Assembly (NCBI GenBank): GCA_032821775.1
Contig: JAVLRN010000012.1
Location: 1,302,001-1,366,000 of the forward strand
Source of the DNA: Sanguinoderma infundibulare
Taxonomy: Eukaryota > Basidiomycota > Agaricomycetes > Polyporales > Polyporaceae
DNA: 64,000 nt
Reading direction: 5' to 3'
Position 1 is the first letter of the stretch. Every line of letters begins with the position of its first letter. Positions 45,686 through 56,786 of the stretch are shown piece after piece. The notes beneath the pieces were generated by a model. It saw nothing but the letters and a program-made list of their open reading frames with translations. It did not search any database and was not told the DNA's origin. Both the position numbers and the translations under genes were made by a program.

Positions 45686-46647
45686 AACGCCTTCCAGGAA
45701 CTTTCGATCGCCGATAAATTACGAGGGAATCTGGATGTGCATGGAGCAAGTAAGCCACGGCCTCCACGACTGGTACCCGAGCGTTCGGTGCCGTAGGGGT
45801 TCCATGTTCTATCACACGCGGGCGACGAGCCACTCCAAGTATCCGGATCCGGATCCTGGTCCTGCCGACTTCGGTGCGTGATGTATCAATCTAGGCAACT
45901 GCTTACGCCCCTCGCCCGGCTCAGGGTTGACTGCCCGCTACGCTGGCGCGCGCTCGGGTGAGCAAGTTCGTCTCTGTATGGTTGTTTAGGCGTACCAGTG
46001 GCGGAACCACGAGATCCGTCCCTCCCGAGGGATGCAAGAATGGAAGGAAGGAATCTATGTGAGTTCTCGACGCCGTTTCATCTCTTTAAGCGCAGTAAAA
46101 GCTTGTTAAGCTGACAGTGTCGAACAGCGCTCGGCGAGGGACAAATCGTCGCGCTCGTCTCAAGGGCGCCGCCGCTTGATCGGCCACGGTTCCGGTGGCG
46201 ACCGTGACGACCATAGTTCGGTAGCCTCACCTGGGAAGACATACCCGGCAGGGCCGCAGGGCCCGCCACAGTCGCATGCCCATGCCTTTGCCAGCGTTCT
46301 GTCCACGTCCTGCACTCACGCGAGCTTTGGTCAGCAGCCCGGCTCGCGATGCTGCCCCACCCGCAAATCTTCGTGCCCTATCACAACAAGTGCATTATGT
46401 GCAGACCCCGCATCTCGAGATCGTTGCCCGATGGGCACTTCACGGCACACGAAGTTTCGTCCCGATGTGGCTAACCGGACATAGCCAGTCCGTCTATAAC
46501 GCGCCCGGGCACCTTACTGGACTCTACTCCGTGCGCAGGTGATGTAATCTGAATACTGGAGCCGAAACCTTCATGGGGCATACACGGACTATATCCCCGC
46601 CGTGCAGCTCACAAACGCCCCGGTGAGTTTTGCCGATGCACCCTAGG

Positions 46648-46654
46648 TATAAAG
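46648..46654 (+). promoter_or_regulatory. TATA box of the oxalate decarboxylase gene
   Basis: TATAAAG lies 70 bp upstream of the start codon at 46718, a usual distance for inducible fungal secreted-enzyme genes. No other core promoter element is evident. Confidence 0.5.
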
Positions 46655-46717
46655 AGCCTCAGCTGAAAAGCATGCCCTCTCCACCGCGAGGTTCCCCCAG
46701 CAGTCTCAATCTCTGCA

Positions 46718-49186
46718 ATGACCCGCGCACTCCTCCCTCTCCTCGCCTCCTCGTTGCTCTTCGGGGCCACACTAGCCGCTCCTGCGGCCAGCGGGTCTGC
46801 GAGCGCGAGTGTGAGCGCTGGTGCAAAGGTCTCCCCGTCGGGGACCCTTGCCATCCCGCCGCCCGACGCGACATCCCCGCTCGCGAGCGACGACCCGAAC
46901 AACCCTATCTTCCCTCCAAACAGCAACATCATCCCAGAGCCCGTCCGCGGGCAGCTTGGGGTGCCCGTCATCGGTCCGCAGAACGTCCCCATCGACCTGC
47001 AGAACCCGGACCTGCTCGCACCACCGACGACAGACCACGGGGAATTGTACGTGCCGCTGCCGCTGCTGGACATCGACCCGTGCCTCGATGCCGGATCGTG
47101 TACGCGCACGCCACATGCTGACCGAGACACGTCTCCTGTACACAGCCAGAACGCCAAGTGGCCGTTTAGCCTCAGCCACAACCGTCTCCAGACGGGTGGC
47201 TGGGCGCGCGAGCAAAACGGTGCGTGTCGGACCCGTGTTCCTGCTGAGGCGTGGCATCACATCGCGCCGAGGCGTTGTTGCCTAACCGCTAACTGTGCTA
47301 TGCTATAGAGGGCGTCATGCCTATTGCTTCGAGTGAGTCATTAGCCGTCGCGTCTAACAATAGGCGGGCAGTAGCTTAGGTCCCATGCAGCTATCGCTGG
47401 TGTGAACATGCGCCTAGAGGCTGGCGCGATTCGGTGAGTGCCTGAAGCTCTATGTCTCTTTGTCTAAACTCAATGGGATAATTAGGGAACTCCATTGGCA
47501 CAAGACTTCTGAGGTACTGTGCATTGTCTATTTGTGACCGCTGACGAAGCCGAGGTCGCTGATGCACATGGCCTTTCGGAAGTGGGCGTATATTCTGAAG
47601 GCATATCTCGTTTATCTTAATCAATGTGGACGTTCACTGACACTCTGCACGCACAGGGCTCCGTACAAGTCACCGCCATCAATTCAAATGGGCAGAACTT
47701 TATCGGCCACGTCGTAGGTTTCAATTCGTCATCTAGCAGCAGGATTTATAAGAACGCTGACCAATGCGGCACCAAGAACCCGGGTGACCTCTGGTTCTTC
47801 CCCGCTGGAATGCCTCACAGCCTGCAAGCAACGAACGAAGATCCGGATGGTGCCGAATTCGTACTCGTAAGCCAGCGATACAATTTTCAAGGTGTCGTAG
47901 CGCTTGACGATGACGTCATCCAGGTATTTGACGATGGGGCGTTCAGCGAAGACTCGACTTTCCTGGTCAGTCCCTGTTAGGGAATGTGCACCTATATCCG
48001 TGATACACTGACACAAACAACGGCACAGCTGACCGATTGGTTGTCGCACATTCCCAAGGAAGTCATCGCCAAAAACTTCCAGACCAGTATCTCGGCCTTC
48101 AACAACGTTCCCAACCAGCAGCTATACATATTCCCGAGCAGTGCGTGGCTTCCATCACACGTATCGTCTCCCCGTCGACTTGCTGACTTACGTTTCTGGT
48201 ACAATAGCCCCTCCTCCCCTCAACCAGCAGCCTCCCGCCGATCCTCAAGGCCGCATCCCAAGTCCATGGACGTTTGCCTTCTCACAGGTCAAGCCCCAGC
48301 AAGTGTCCGGCGGAACCGTCAAGATCGTCGACGAGACGACCTTCCCCGCCGCGAACCAGCTCTCTGCGATCGAGGTGACGGTCGAGCCCGGTGCTATGAG
48401 GTCCGTGCTCTCACCTATATCACCCATCCTCTAACGCCGCACTAACGCCACGCGCAGGGAACTCCATGTAAGTTCGCGGACGAGGCACATGAAATAGGTA
48501 CTCACAGGCATGCAATGTACAGTGGCATCCTACCCAGGACGAGTGGACCTTCTATATGTGCGTGCCTTGTCCTCGGGGTGCCGAGGGTGTTCTTGCTGAC
48601 GATGGTTCTGGTTCTCGGCCAATACAGCAACGGCACGGGTCGCGTCACGATCTTCGCCGGATCGTCGACCGCAAGGACGTTCGACTACCAGGTACGCACG
48701 CGCATCTCCTGATCCATCCCGCCGATCTGGTGGTCCTCAATGCGCATGGACGCCACACACAGGCCGGTGATGTCGGATTCGTCCCCGCTTCGATGGGTAA
48801 GTGACTACCGGTTTGGAGAGGAGGGCTGATCTTGACCATCTTGGCGCAGGCCACTTCGTGGAGAACACTGGAAACGACACGCTCCACTTCCTCGAGATCT
48901 TCAACTCGGGTACGTCTGGACCATTAGCACTGCTCATGACGCCTGCTGCGGGCTTGCTCACAATCGCCATCTCTAGGCACCGTCCAGGATGTGAGTTTGA
49001 GACAGGTGCGTAAATGCGCAGATGTTGGTTGTACTCGAAACATGTAGCTGACTTTGTGGTTACCTGTAGTGGCTGGCCTTGACGCCTCCAGAGTTGGTCC
49101 AGGTGCACCTGGGTCTCGATCAAGCCACTCTTAACCAGCTCACTACCTTCAAGACTAAGGAGTTCGTCGTCGGGCCATCTCAATGA
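46718..49186 (+). CDS. secreted bicupin oxalate decarboxylase
   Basis: Converts oxalate to formate and CO2, using Mn; wood-decay fungi use it to control oxalate outside the cell. A signal peptide is clear: MTRALLPLLASSLLFGATLA. Pro-rich residues follow, then NAKWPFSLSHNRLQTGGWAR. Cupin 1: IAGVNMRLEAGAIRELHWHK with TSE, W-A-Y-I-L-K, GSVQVTAINSNGQNFIGHV, NPGDLWFFPAGMPHSLQ. Cupin 2: TTFPAANQLSAIEVTVEPGA, MRELHWHPTQDEWTFYINGT, AGDVGFVPASMGHFVENTGN. Both H-x-H-x(3-4)-E metal motifs are intact. It ends FKTKEFVVGPSQ at 49186. The gene is cut by more than ten introns. One exon is only 18 bp (47583-47600) and is followed by an apparent GC-AG intron (47601-47656). Confidence 0.9.
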
Positions 49187-49743
49187 TCTCGGGGCGTGCT
49201 CTGGATTGGATTCTTCAGGGTCAGAAACATAACATATCACGTACACTTAAACAATCGATGTCCTCGTGTACAATAGTACCACTCTCGCAACGCGACTTTC
49301 TGCGATGGAACCTGAGCACGAGCATGCGAGAGGAAGCCACTTGAGGGATTAAGCCGGAGGCACCTACATGACCATTAGCTCAATTCTCAGACTCCGAGCC
49401 GAACGTCTCTATACCTACAGCCACGGCGAACGCGATGTAATGTCGTGGCTCAAAGATGCAATGAAGGTGGACCGCCATCGCACGCAAGACCGCTACAGAC
49501 AGCTTCGTCGTTGAGCGATGCCGTATATTCAGCAACTCGGAGTACATGCCGTGGACGCGCCCACGTCCTAAGTCGAACAACGTGAATCAATCGTGTAAAA
49601 TAGTGTACAGTATCGACATATGCAAACATAAGGAGTACTATGGTATGAAGATATACATGGGTACAGGCAAGGTATCACGAGCGCGAACCGTAGGAGAAAT
49701 ACAACAAAAAGCATGTGGAGATCCAACCCTTCCAAGTCCAAAA
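49187..49743. other. convergent intergenic, no gene seen
   Basis: About 560 bp between the stops of the oxalate decarboxylase gene and the large disordered-protein gene. Short frames only. Confidence 0.4.
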
Positions 49744-52700
49744 TCATACCATCCCCTTCTTTGCGTTCTTGGCAGCTTTGGCTCGCTCTCTCTTCTTCTT
49801 GGATTTACTCAATGCACCACCGGACTGCCCCTGCAAGACGTGACGAAGTGAGTTCAGCGATCCGAAACCACATGGGGGAAGGCACGTGGAACTGACGCCT
49901 ACAACAGGGCTATCGACCACAGGCGAGCCAATACCATCAGACTCGTCAGGCAAGTCGTTTGTCTGAACTCTGGGTCCCCTTCGCCGACTCGGCGGATCGT
50001 CCTCGACCGGACTCGGGGTTTCTGATTCCGAGGTGAATGCGCTCGAGAGAGAGTCGCCAGTGGCAAGACGAACGCGGTGCAACCTCCTGTCGAGCGGCAC
50101 ATCATCATCGTCCTCCTCCTCCCCGCCATTTTCAGGCGTGGACTGGGCTCCGGTCCCAGCTTCACCGTCGGCAACAGGGGCCTTGACCATAACCATGCCC
50201 TCGTCCTCAATGTCCTCTATGTCACCTTGACCGTCTGCCTGGCTCGCGGTCGATGAGCTGCCTTCGGGCGCAGAGTGAGGCTGGCCGGGAAGAGCTTCGC
50301 TGGTCTCCTGCTTCCCAGATGGTTCGCCGTTCCCAACGCTAGGTGTCCCTGCGTCGACCATGACACTGTCTGCGAACTCCGAATCGGGGTTTGGGGTGCC
50401 AGTAGATCCTTCGGGAGGTGACGCCGCAGGCGTTGATGCTGGTGCTGGGGCAGTCGACTGGCTGCTAGAGGAACCCGACATCGAAGCCAGACTTGAATCG
50501 TTCGGCTGCTCCAATGCCGACGTCGGTGCGGGTTCTGGCAGCGGTTTCGACTTCTGGAGTTGCTGAGCGGGCGCAGGTGAAGGGTTCAATGCGGGCCTCG
50601 GCCACGCGTTCGCTGGTGCTCGAGACGTTTGGCGTGCGGGAAGAGTACGAAGCGCGGCTTGATCCCTCTCATGGGAAGGGTTACGCGTAGCCGGCTCCGA
50701 ATAGGTCCCAAACGCGTGAGACACTGAGGATGCAAACGAAGAGAACAGCTTCTTTGGGCCGGCCCACGCGGGGCTCTGAGCATGAGGAGCAGAAGAGTGA
50801 TCCTGGGGTTGTCCCGCGGGGCTCCTGCCAAGAGACGGGGTCGACGCAGAACCCCATGCCGGGCCGCGTTGCGAGGCTGAGTTGCCGGTGCGGAAATTAG
50901 GGGATTGCAATATCTCGGACGAAGACCTGAAGTCGGTCTGGATCCGTGGAGGTGTCGGGGACTTCTCGGTGGCGTTGACGAACGAGAGTGACGGAGAGGA
51001 AGACGAAGATGGTATGCGGGTGAATGTAACGGCCTGAGTCGTCTGAGCACCCATCTCAGCCGGCGGGCTCGTCTGGCGCGACGAACTCGGGCTGGGAGAC
51101 GCGTCCGACGGGGTGCCGCTCGGACTCATTGAAGGTGTCTGCTCGGTCGAGTCGGGATCCCTGCTGACGAGCATCACGTCAAGGCCCGTCTTGAGCTTGA
51201 CGGTCGGCGAGGACGGAACGTCGATTGCTGCCGTTGAGGTGGTGGTCTGGGTCGTAGTCGTGACTTCCGTTGTAGTAGTGATCGAAGGGTTGGCCTCCGT
51301 GGCCGGTGTCTCTGACGACACCAAAGGAGGTACCGGCGTCTCCTCGTCTTGCGCTTGCGACGAAGACTCCTCGACCACGGGCTCGGCCTGTACTGACGTC
51401 GGCGTTGTGTCTGGCGCTGAGGACTGACCATGAGTCTGGGACCCGGATCCTTCGCCATCGGATTGCCCTTTGGTCGCAGGAGGCTGATCAGCCGACTCAG
51501 AGGTGGCGGCGGGTGACGGCGTCGTCTCCTCACGCTCACCGACGTTTTTCGCAGGCTCCTCGCCCTCGCCCTCGCCCTCACCAACCTTGTTCGCGTCCTC
51601 CTCGCCCTCGCCAATGTTCTTCACAGCCCCCTCGCCCTCACCAGCGTTGCCAAGTGCGTCCTCGCTGTTGCGGTCGCCGGTCGCCTGGTCTTCAGCCTCA
51701 CCGGAGGGACCAAGCTGTTCCGAGGACGGCGGGACGGACGGCATCCGCACAGGCAGCTCCTTGTCCAGCTGGCTGTCCTTCAAGTCGTCCGAGCTCGCAT
51801 GCGTTTGCGCCCCGTTGGCATTCTCCGCCTCGTCGGACGGAGAGTCGTTGAGCTCCTGAGGCTGTGTCGTCTCCTCCACGGACTCAGCTGAGATGGGGTC
51901 GGCAGCGGGTGGCGCGGGCTCCGCACGTTCCTCGGAAAGTGTTGGCGCTGGGTTCACCTCCGGCCGTGCCTCTTCGGACTGGGGCGCCCCATCGCCAGAG
52001 TTCGGGGGGACCTCGCCGTTCTGTTCTTCTGCCGCAGTCTCAGAGGAAACAGGCTCCTCAACGGGAACAGGTTGCTCAACGGAAACAGGGTCCTTAGTGG
52101 AAACGGGCTCCTCAGTGGTAGACTGCTCCTGGTTACCAGACGCCGTCTGCTCATGCGGCGGCTGCGCCTGCGCAGGAGCGGCCGTCTCGGGCTCCGGGTG
52201 AGAAGGGGGAGGGTGCTCCCCATCGTCACCATGGGTGCTATTGGCGTCATGGTAGTCCGAAGTAGGTGAGGCGGGATGTGCTGGATCTTCGGTCTGCGGT
52301 ACAGGAGGCGCGGCGTCGCCTTCCGAGGTAGGATCTGCCCAAGAATCGGCATCAACGATATGGGAGGCGATAGAGCTGCCGTGAAGATCAGGATCCGCGC
52401 CATCGTCGCGGGAAGTAGAGGGCGAAGAACGAGGCTCGTCTGAGGAGGCGTGGGGATCGGCGCCCAGCGTGTCTGCAGTCGATTCCTGCTCGAAAGCACC
52501 TGGCACGTGGGCATCCGTTGACGGTCCTTGCGGCGGGATCGCCTGGCCTTCAAGAGGAGTAGCGGTCGCATTCACGCCAGTTTGCGTTACGGGCGTCTCC
52601 TGCGGCGTCGTGTGCGCTGGTTCGTCCCCGAGGTTGATAAGATCCGCGGGTTCCGTAGGTGGAAGTTCTGGGTGGGGCGCGGTGACGTTGTCCACATGTT

Positions 52701-53597
52701 GCTCACCAATGTCCAGACCCAGACCCTCAAAAGTCCTTTCGGGTTCCGCGACGGTAGCCAGTGGAGCGAGATCGTCAGCGGCTGGTGCTAGGTCAAGGTC
52801 GCCGTCCAGGTCATCATCGAGGGCCCAGTCACTGACGACGCTCTCGGCGACATCGTCATCTTCCTCGAGCACGGGCTCTTCGGGGGATGGCGGTGTAGGC
52901 GGAGGTGGCGGTGGTGGTGGCGGAGGACGGGCAAGGTCTTCCGAGAGCCTCCTTACATGACGAATGCGCGGAGTGGTAGGTGAAACGGCGGGTTGGACTG
53001 ATTCGGCGAGGTTCAATAAGGTATCCCTCAGCGACTCTTCTTCGGCAATTCTAGCAGCAGGCGTATGAGCTATAAGCAGGACGTCCAGGCGAGGTGAAAC
53101 TCACGCGAGGAGGTGTTCGTAATCGGTTTGAAGGTACCACAACGCTCTCGGGGTCAGTCGGTTCCTTTCGATGACGTCTGACAACGGCGAGGCGTCGACT
53201 GGAGAGTAGTTGCTGTGCACGTACGTGATGAGGTCGGTGTCGAGCCAATTGGAGGGATCGCGCTGGGCACGAAGCTTGTTCAGAAGCTAAAGTGAGGGGA
53301 ATAGGTGTTTCACGCACCGGAAGGTCCTTCTCGCGCCTCAAGACTGTCTCTATCCGGGGCACTCGACTCATTGGAGCGAGTAGGGGACGTACACTGCCGA
53401 CGTTGATTGGCTTCAGCGCCATGAGAACAGACCAAGTACTCACGTCAAGTCGGCTCGGGGAGAGAACATGTCGGGGGGCGATCGTTGGTGGGGATATGGG
53501 GAAGGGCGGAGGAACGCTAAACTCATAGCCTATGGGAGACAATAACGAAGGTTAGCGGGGTCATTGAACTTAATCACACAAGATGCGGTTGGGACAT
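49744..53597 (-). CDS. large acidic disordered protein of unknown function
   Basis: I do not recognise the family. The last exon is a 1.1 kb-codon open frame ending AKNAKKGMV at 49744. It joins upstream to an ordered-looking exon (about 53286-53104): LLNKLRAQRDPSNWLDTDLI, YVHSNYSPVDASPLSDVIER, ALWYLQTDYEHLLARIAEEE. A further exon gives GYEFSVPPPFPISPPTIAPR (53530-53448). The start is uncertain; MSQPHL at 53597 is one option. The long C-terminal part is acidic, Pro/Ser/Thr-rich with a ten-Pro run, repeats of the type EEPVSTKDPVSVEQPVPVEE and GEGEEDANKVGEGEGEGEE, and a basic end (SKSKKKRERAKAAKNAKKG). It contains an FRSSSEILQSPNF segment. One coding exon of 3.3 kb is exceptional among these intron-rich genes. 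Confidence 0.65.
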
Positions 53598-54738
53598 ACT
53601 GGCGCAAGATGCGGGGATGAGGTTGCAAGTGAGATTGTGTAGCAGAAGGACTGTCAAAGGAAGGGGCGTACGATCCGAGACGAAGGCGGGAGATTGGGGG
53701 TTTTGAGGAGATAGCTCACGCTACCGCAGTTCATCTAAGCTCGGCCGGGGAGCATGGAGGCCACGCACGCTGCAGGCATGCAGCATGAGAACTACGGGCG
53801 ACCAAAGAGGGAACCAGTTAGTACGGCCATGTTCTGGACAAGAAGACCCGTTCATTCACACCTTGTGCCCACCGATTGCGATGAACCTTGAAGAGATGCG
53901 CCGGCAAAGACCCTGTTATCGCCTCCCTCATCTTCATTCCCAGCAACGCCCTTCCTCCCGCACATCCCTCCGCTCCAAGGGGCTGTCCGCTGCAGCATCC
54001 CGATAGCGAAGAGCGCATAGGCGGAGCTTCGACCAGCCCAGTCGGGCTATGAACCAAAGTGCTGAAAACGCGTGTTTTCAAGCATACCGCCTCAGAGACG
54101 CTCTGGTCTGGACCGGGCCCGACGAGAGCTTAGACAAAACAGTGGTGGTCCAGCCGGAAGTCCCAAGCAGTCCGGTTGGTAGCATAGGGACTCGGAGGCA
54201 GAGATGCTGGTGGAGCAGATCCAACAGGTTTTTTACGTGAAGCGAAGTCACATTCAAAAATCCGATGGGCGTGCTGCCCCGAGGACGAGGCCGATGCCAG
54301 GGCCGACATGATGCTGCCTCGTGAAGCCCGCCGGCGCGCGGACCCGATCTTCTGGCTGATATACCCAACAGGCAAGCCCAGTCTATGAACTCATCCTCGT
54401 TGGCTGAGTCCGTAGGCCTTGCGGTGATACGAGCGATGATATATCTAGGAAGCCCAACGTCCTTGCCAGTGTAGGAGACAGCGTACGCACCAGGAGCACA
54501 GCGCTATGTCTCAGGCCTCCATGCTCGTCCCAGGCTTAGGGTGCGCATGTCCTTTTCTCCAAGGAGATCACAGGTCTGTCTCATATTATATTATACGAGT
54601 AGCCAGTAATGGCTGACGCGCCGCCCAGTCTATATCACAAGTCAGCCATTGTTATCCTCCCAAAATATATTCGTGCCAGGATGATTCGAATTATGTTGCC
54701 ATCCCTTCCATACTCCAGCTGCAGCTCACAACGCCAAC
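53598..54738. other. divergent intergenic, no gene seen
   Basis: About 1.1 kb between two divergently transcribed low-complexity protein genes. It should contain both promoters and 5' untranslated regions. Frames at 53785-54375 on both strands lack family resemblance. Confidence 0.4.
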
Positions 54739-56646
54739 ATGACAGGTGTCCTTTCTGCCTTTGCCCAGAAGATCAGTATCCCCTCCTCCAAGTCGCTCCG
54801 ACCTCGTACCCACAGGTCCAGAATTTCGCTGATTCTGGCCGTAGCGGAAGGTGAGCTGCCTCGCAATCCTTCGCTTTACATGCTCTGTTAGCCACCTTAC
54901 TGAATTTTGTCCGTAGACAACGATCGTCATTTTCCCGACACACCTGTCCAATCCGTTGATCCGTCCGAGCTACCCCACAGCGAGATTCCTGAAGACGCGC
55001 TTCTTGGTTACTCATGGCACTTCGTTGGCCGCAACGACGCATCTCCTGGCTCTGGCAGCGTTTGCTCTTCTACCAGTTGCCCATCTTTAACCGACCTGGC
55101 AGCCCCAAACCCTTCCCTGTGGGCACCTCCTGCTAGCTTCTCTCACTCTGGGTCAAGCGACGCTTTACTCTGTTCTTCGCCGAAGGTCCCAGCTCGGACT
55201 GGTAGCTCCCCACCATCTCCCTTGCCTGACGTCGTACGACAGGAAGCGACGCTTGCCCAACGAAGAGGTGTCAAGAGACTTTTCACTCTCCAATCCGGAG
55301 ACTCAAGTCCAAGCTTATCACGATTCAAAGTACCCTTCTCCCCGCTTTCTCCCCTGTCTCCTCGCTTCGCCTTCAGCATTCTCCGTCGCACCGACCCGGA
55401 TGCAGCGGCTGCCGATAGCATCCCAGCCGATATCTCTGATAAAGACGCTTTCGACCCGTTCTCACACACATCCCCTTCCGTATTCTACGACGACGACGGT
55501 AGGCCTTCCTACGACCCACCCGCGCACGCGCCGCCCTCCCGATTGGAACCTTCCTGCGAACCCGACGTCGCCGAAATCAAAGCCCAGTCCCCGCTCAACG
55601 ACATCTCCGTCTACCTGTACCGCCCGCTCCAGCACCACGCCGACAAGCCTTCGAAACAGGGCAAATCAGGCCTTCACATGTGGGTCTCTGGCATCCACCC
55701 TCCGTCACCCACCACCGGCATCGACCAGGCCTATCCCCACACCGCCACCCAGCTCCGCGCCCCTCCCCGCGCTTCGGTCCGCAAAGAGAGCAAGCCCAAG
55801 CTTCGGCCGCTCATCATCCCAGACCAGGTGGCGCAACGCGAGGTCGCCGATGCGCAACAGGAGCCGGTCGTGTCTTCTGCCAGCCCCAGCTCCCCGGTCC
55901 GTCCGCTCATCCTGTCGCAGGAGGCGGCGCACCATGAGGCCTCGTCCCCGCCCGCGCCATCGTCACCAGACACGGCACCTGACTCCGACCTCGATACACC
56001 TGAGCCCGTGACGTCGTCGGACCCGGCCCCGGACGCGGAGGGTGCGCGGAGATTATCCCGCGCCTCCATTTCCGAACCCGGTACTCGGTGTGGCAATGGC
56101 GGTGGGACTGGGACTGGGACTGGGGCTTGGAACGCGGGCGTTGCGCCGCAGGGGACGGAGGAGGAGTTTTCGCAGCACCCAGTGGATTGCTCCGCTTCTC
56201 TCCCGCAGGACGCCGAACAACCGTCCCAGGTCCAGGAACCCCAGCAGACGCAAGGAGAGGCTCAGGGACTGCCGCAGCACCGACAAGCTTCGGAGAAGCC
56301 ACTGCCCAAAGACCCGCTGGACAAGCCGCTGCCGGACCATCCGCTGGAAAAGCCGCTCCCGCAGGTCCCGCAATCGGAGGCGCGGCTCGAGGGGCTCATC
56401 TCCCTTCTTCACCGGGACGGGGTTATCGTCGACAGCACCAAATCTCTGCACGCTCTTACTGGGTCTTGCGCTTCTTGCGATGCTGAGGGATCTGGCCGCT
56501 CGAGTTGCGCTCATCCGAGGAAGTCGATCGATCTTCGCGGGGCTCTGGTGGAGGCTGTGAATGCCAGGGCTGGCCCCGAGTTCTGTGTTGCGAACTCTGC
56601 GTCCGTGTGGAGCATCGCCACTCAGGCGGCCTACTACGCCTTGTGA
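54739..56646 (+). CDS. low-complexity Ser/Pro-rich protein of unknown function, 2 exons
   Basis: I do not recognise the family. Exons 54739-54850 and 54917-56646 join in phase across a 66 bp GT-AG intron, giving 613 residues. It starts MTGVLSAFAQKISIPSSKSL, then DNDRHFPDTPVQSVDPSELP and the relatively ordered GYSWHFVGRNDASPGSGSV. The middle is Pro/Ser-rich. Near residues 500-530 are three tandem units of the form KPLPxxPL/V (KPLPKDPLDKPLPDHPLEKP). A more ordered C-terminal block follows: RLEGLISLLHRDGVIVDSTK, SCASCDAEGSGRSSCAHPRK, LRGALVEAVNARAGPEFCVA and ASVWSIATQAAYYAL. The gene diverges from the large disordered-protein gene. Structure well supported, function unknown. Confidence 0.65.
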
Positions 56647-56786
56647 TTGTGTGTATCTGTTGCATCACGGTTTCCCTCGGTCGAACTGGGACACGGACGA
56701 CACAGGTGGCAAGACGGGTAGACTGTATCATTAGTGTTCATGGGGTAGCATGCTCTATATGCGGACCGATCTATGGCTGTCTCTAA

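Larger units (their letters stand above)
44956..46717 (+). other. unresolved coding-like stretch; possible intron-rich gene or remnant
   Basis: Several plus-strand pieces look coding and are bounded by splice-like sites, but no full gene was assembled. They are FPNSELEPRRRRSVGEWRLP (about 45165), YSLKPASKVQLEWQLNDKLT (45510-45565, followed by GTAGTG), GIWMCMEQVSHGLHDWYPSV with FYHTRATSHSKYPDPDPGPA (45730-45878, ending at GTGCGT), a GLTARYAGARSG exon ending at GTGAGC near 45958, and AYQWRNHEIRPSRGMQEWKE (about 45990-46055). None resembles a family known to me. A 17 bp tandem duplication lies inside. The last 70 bp hold the oxalate decarboxylase core promoter. Confidence 0.3.

Noticed and set aside
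46660..47260. long minus-strand frames over the start of the oxalate decarboxylase gene
   Set aside because: GC-rich shadows of a plus-strand coding exon with a clear signal peptide and family match.
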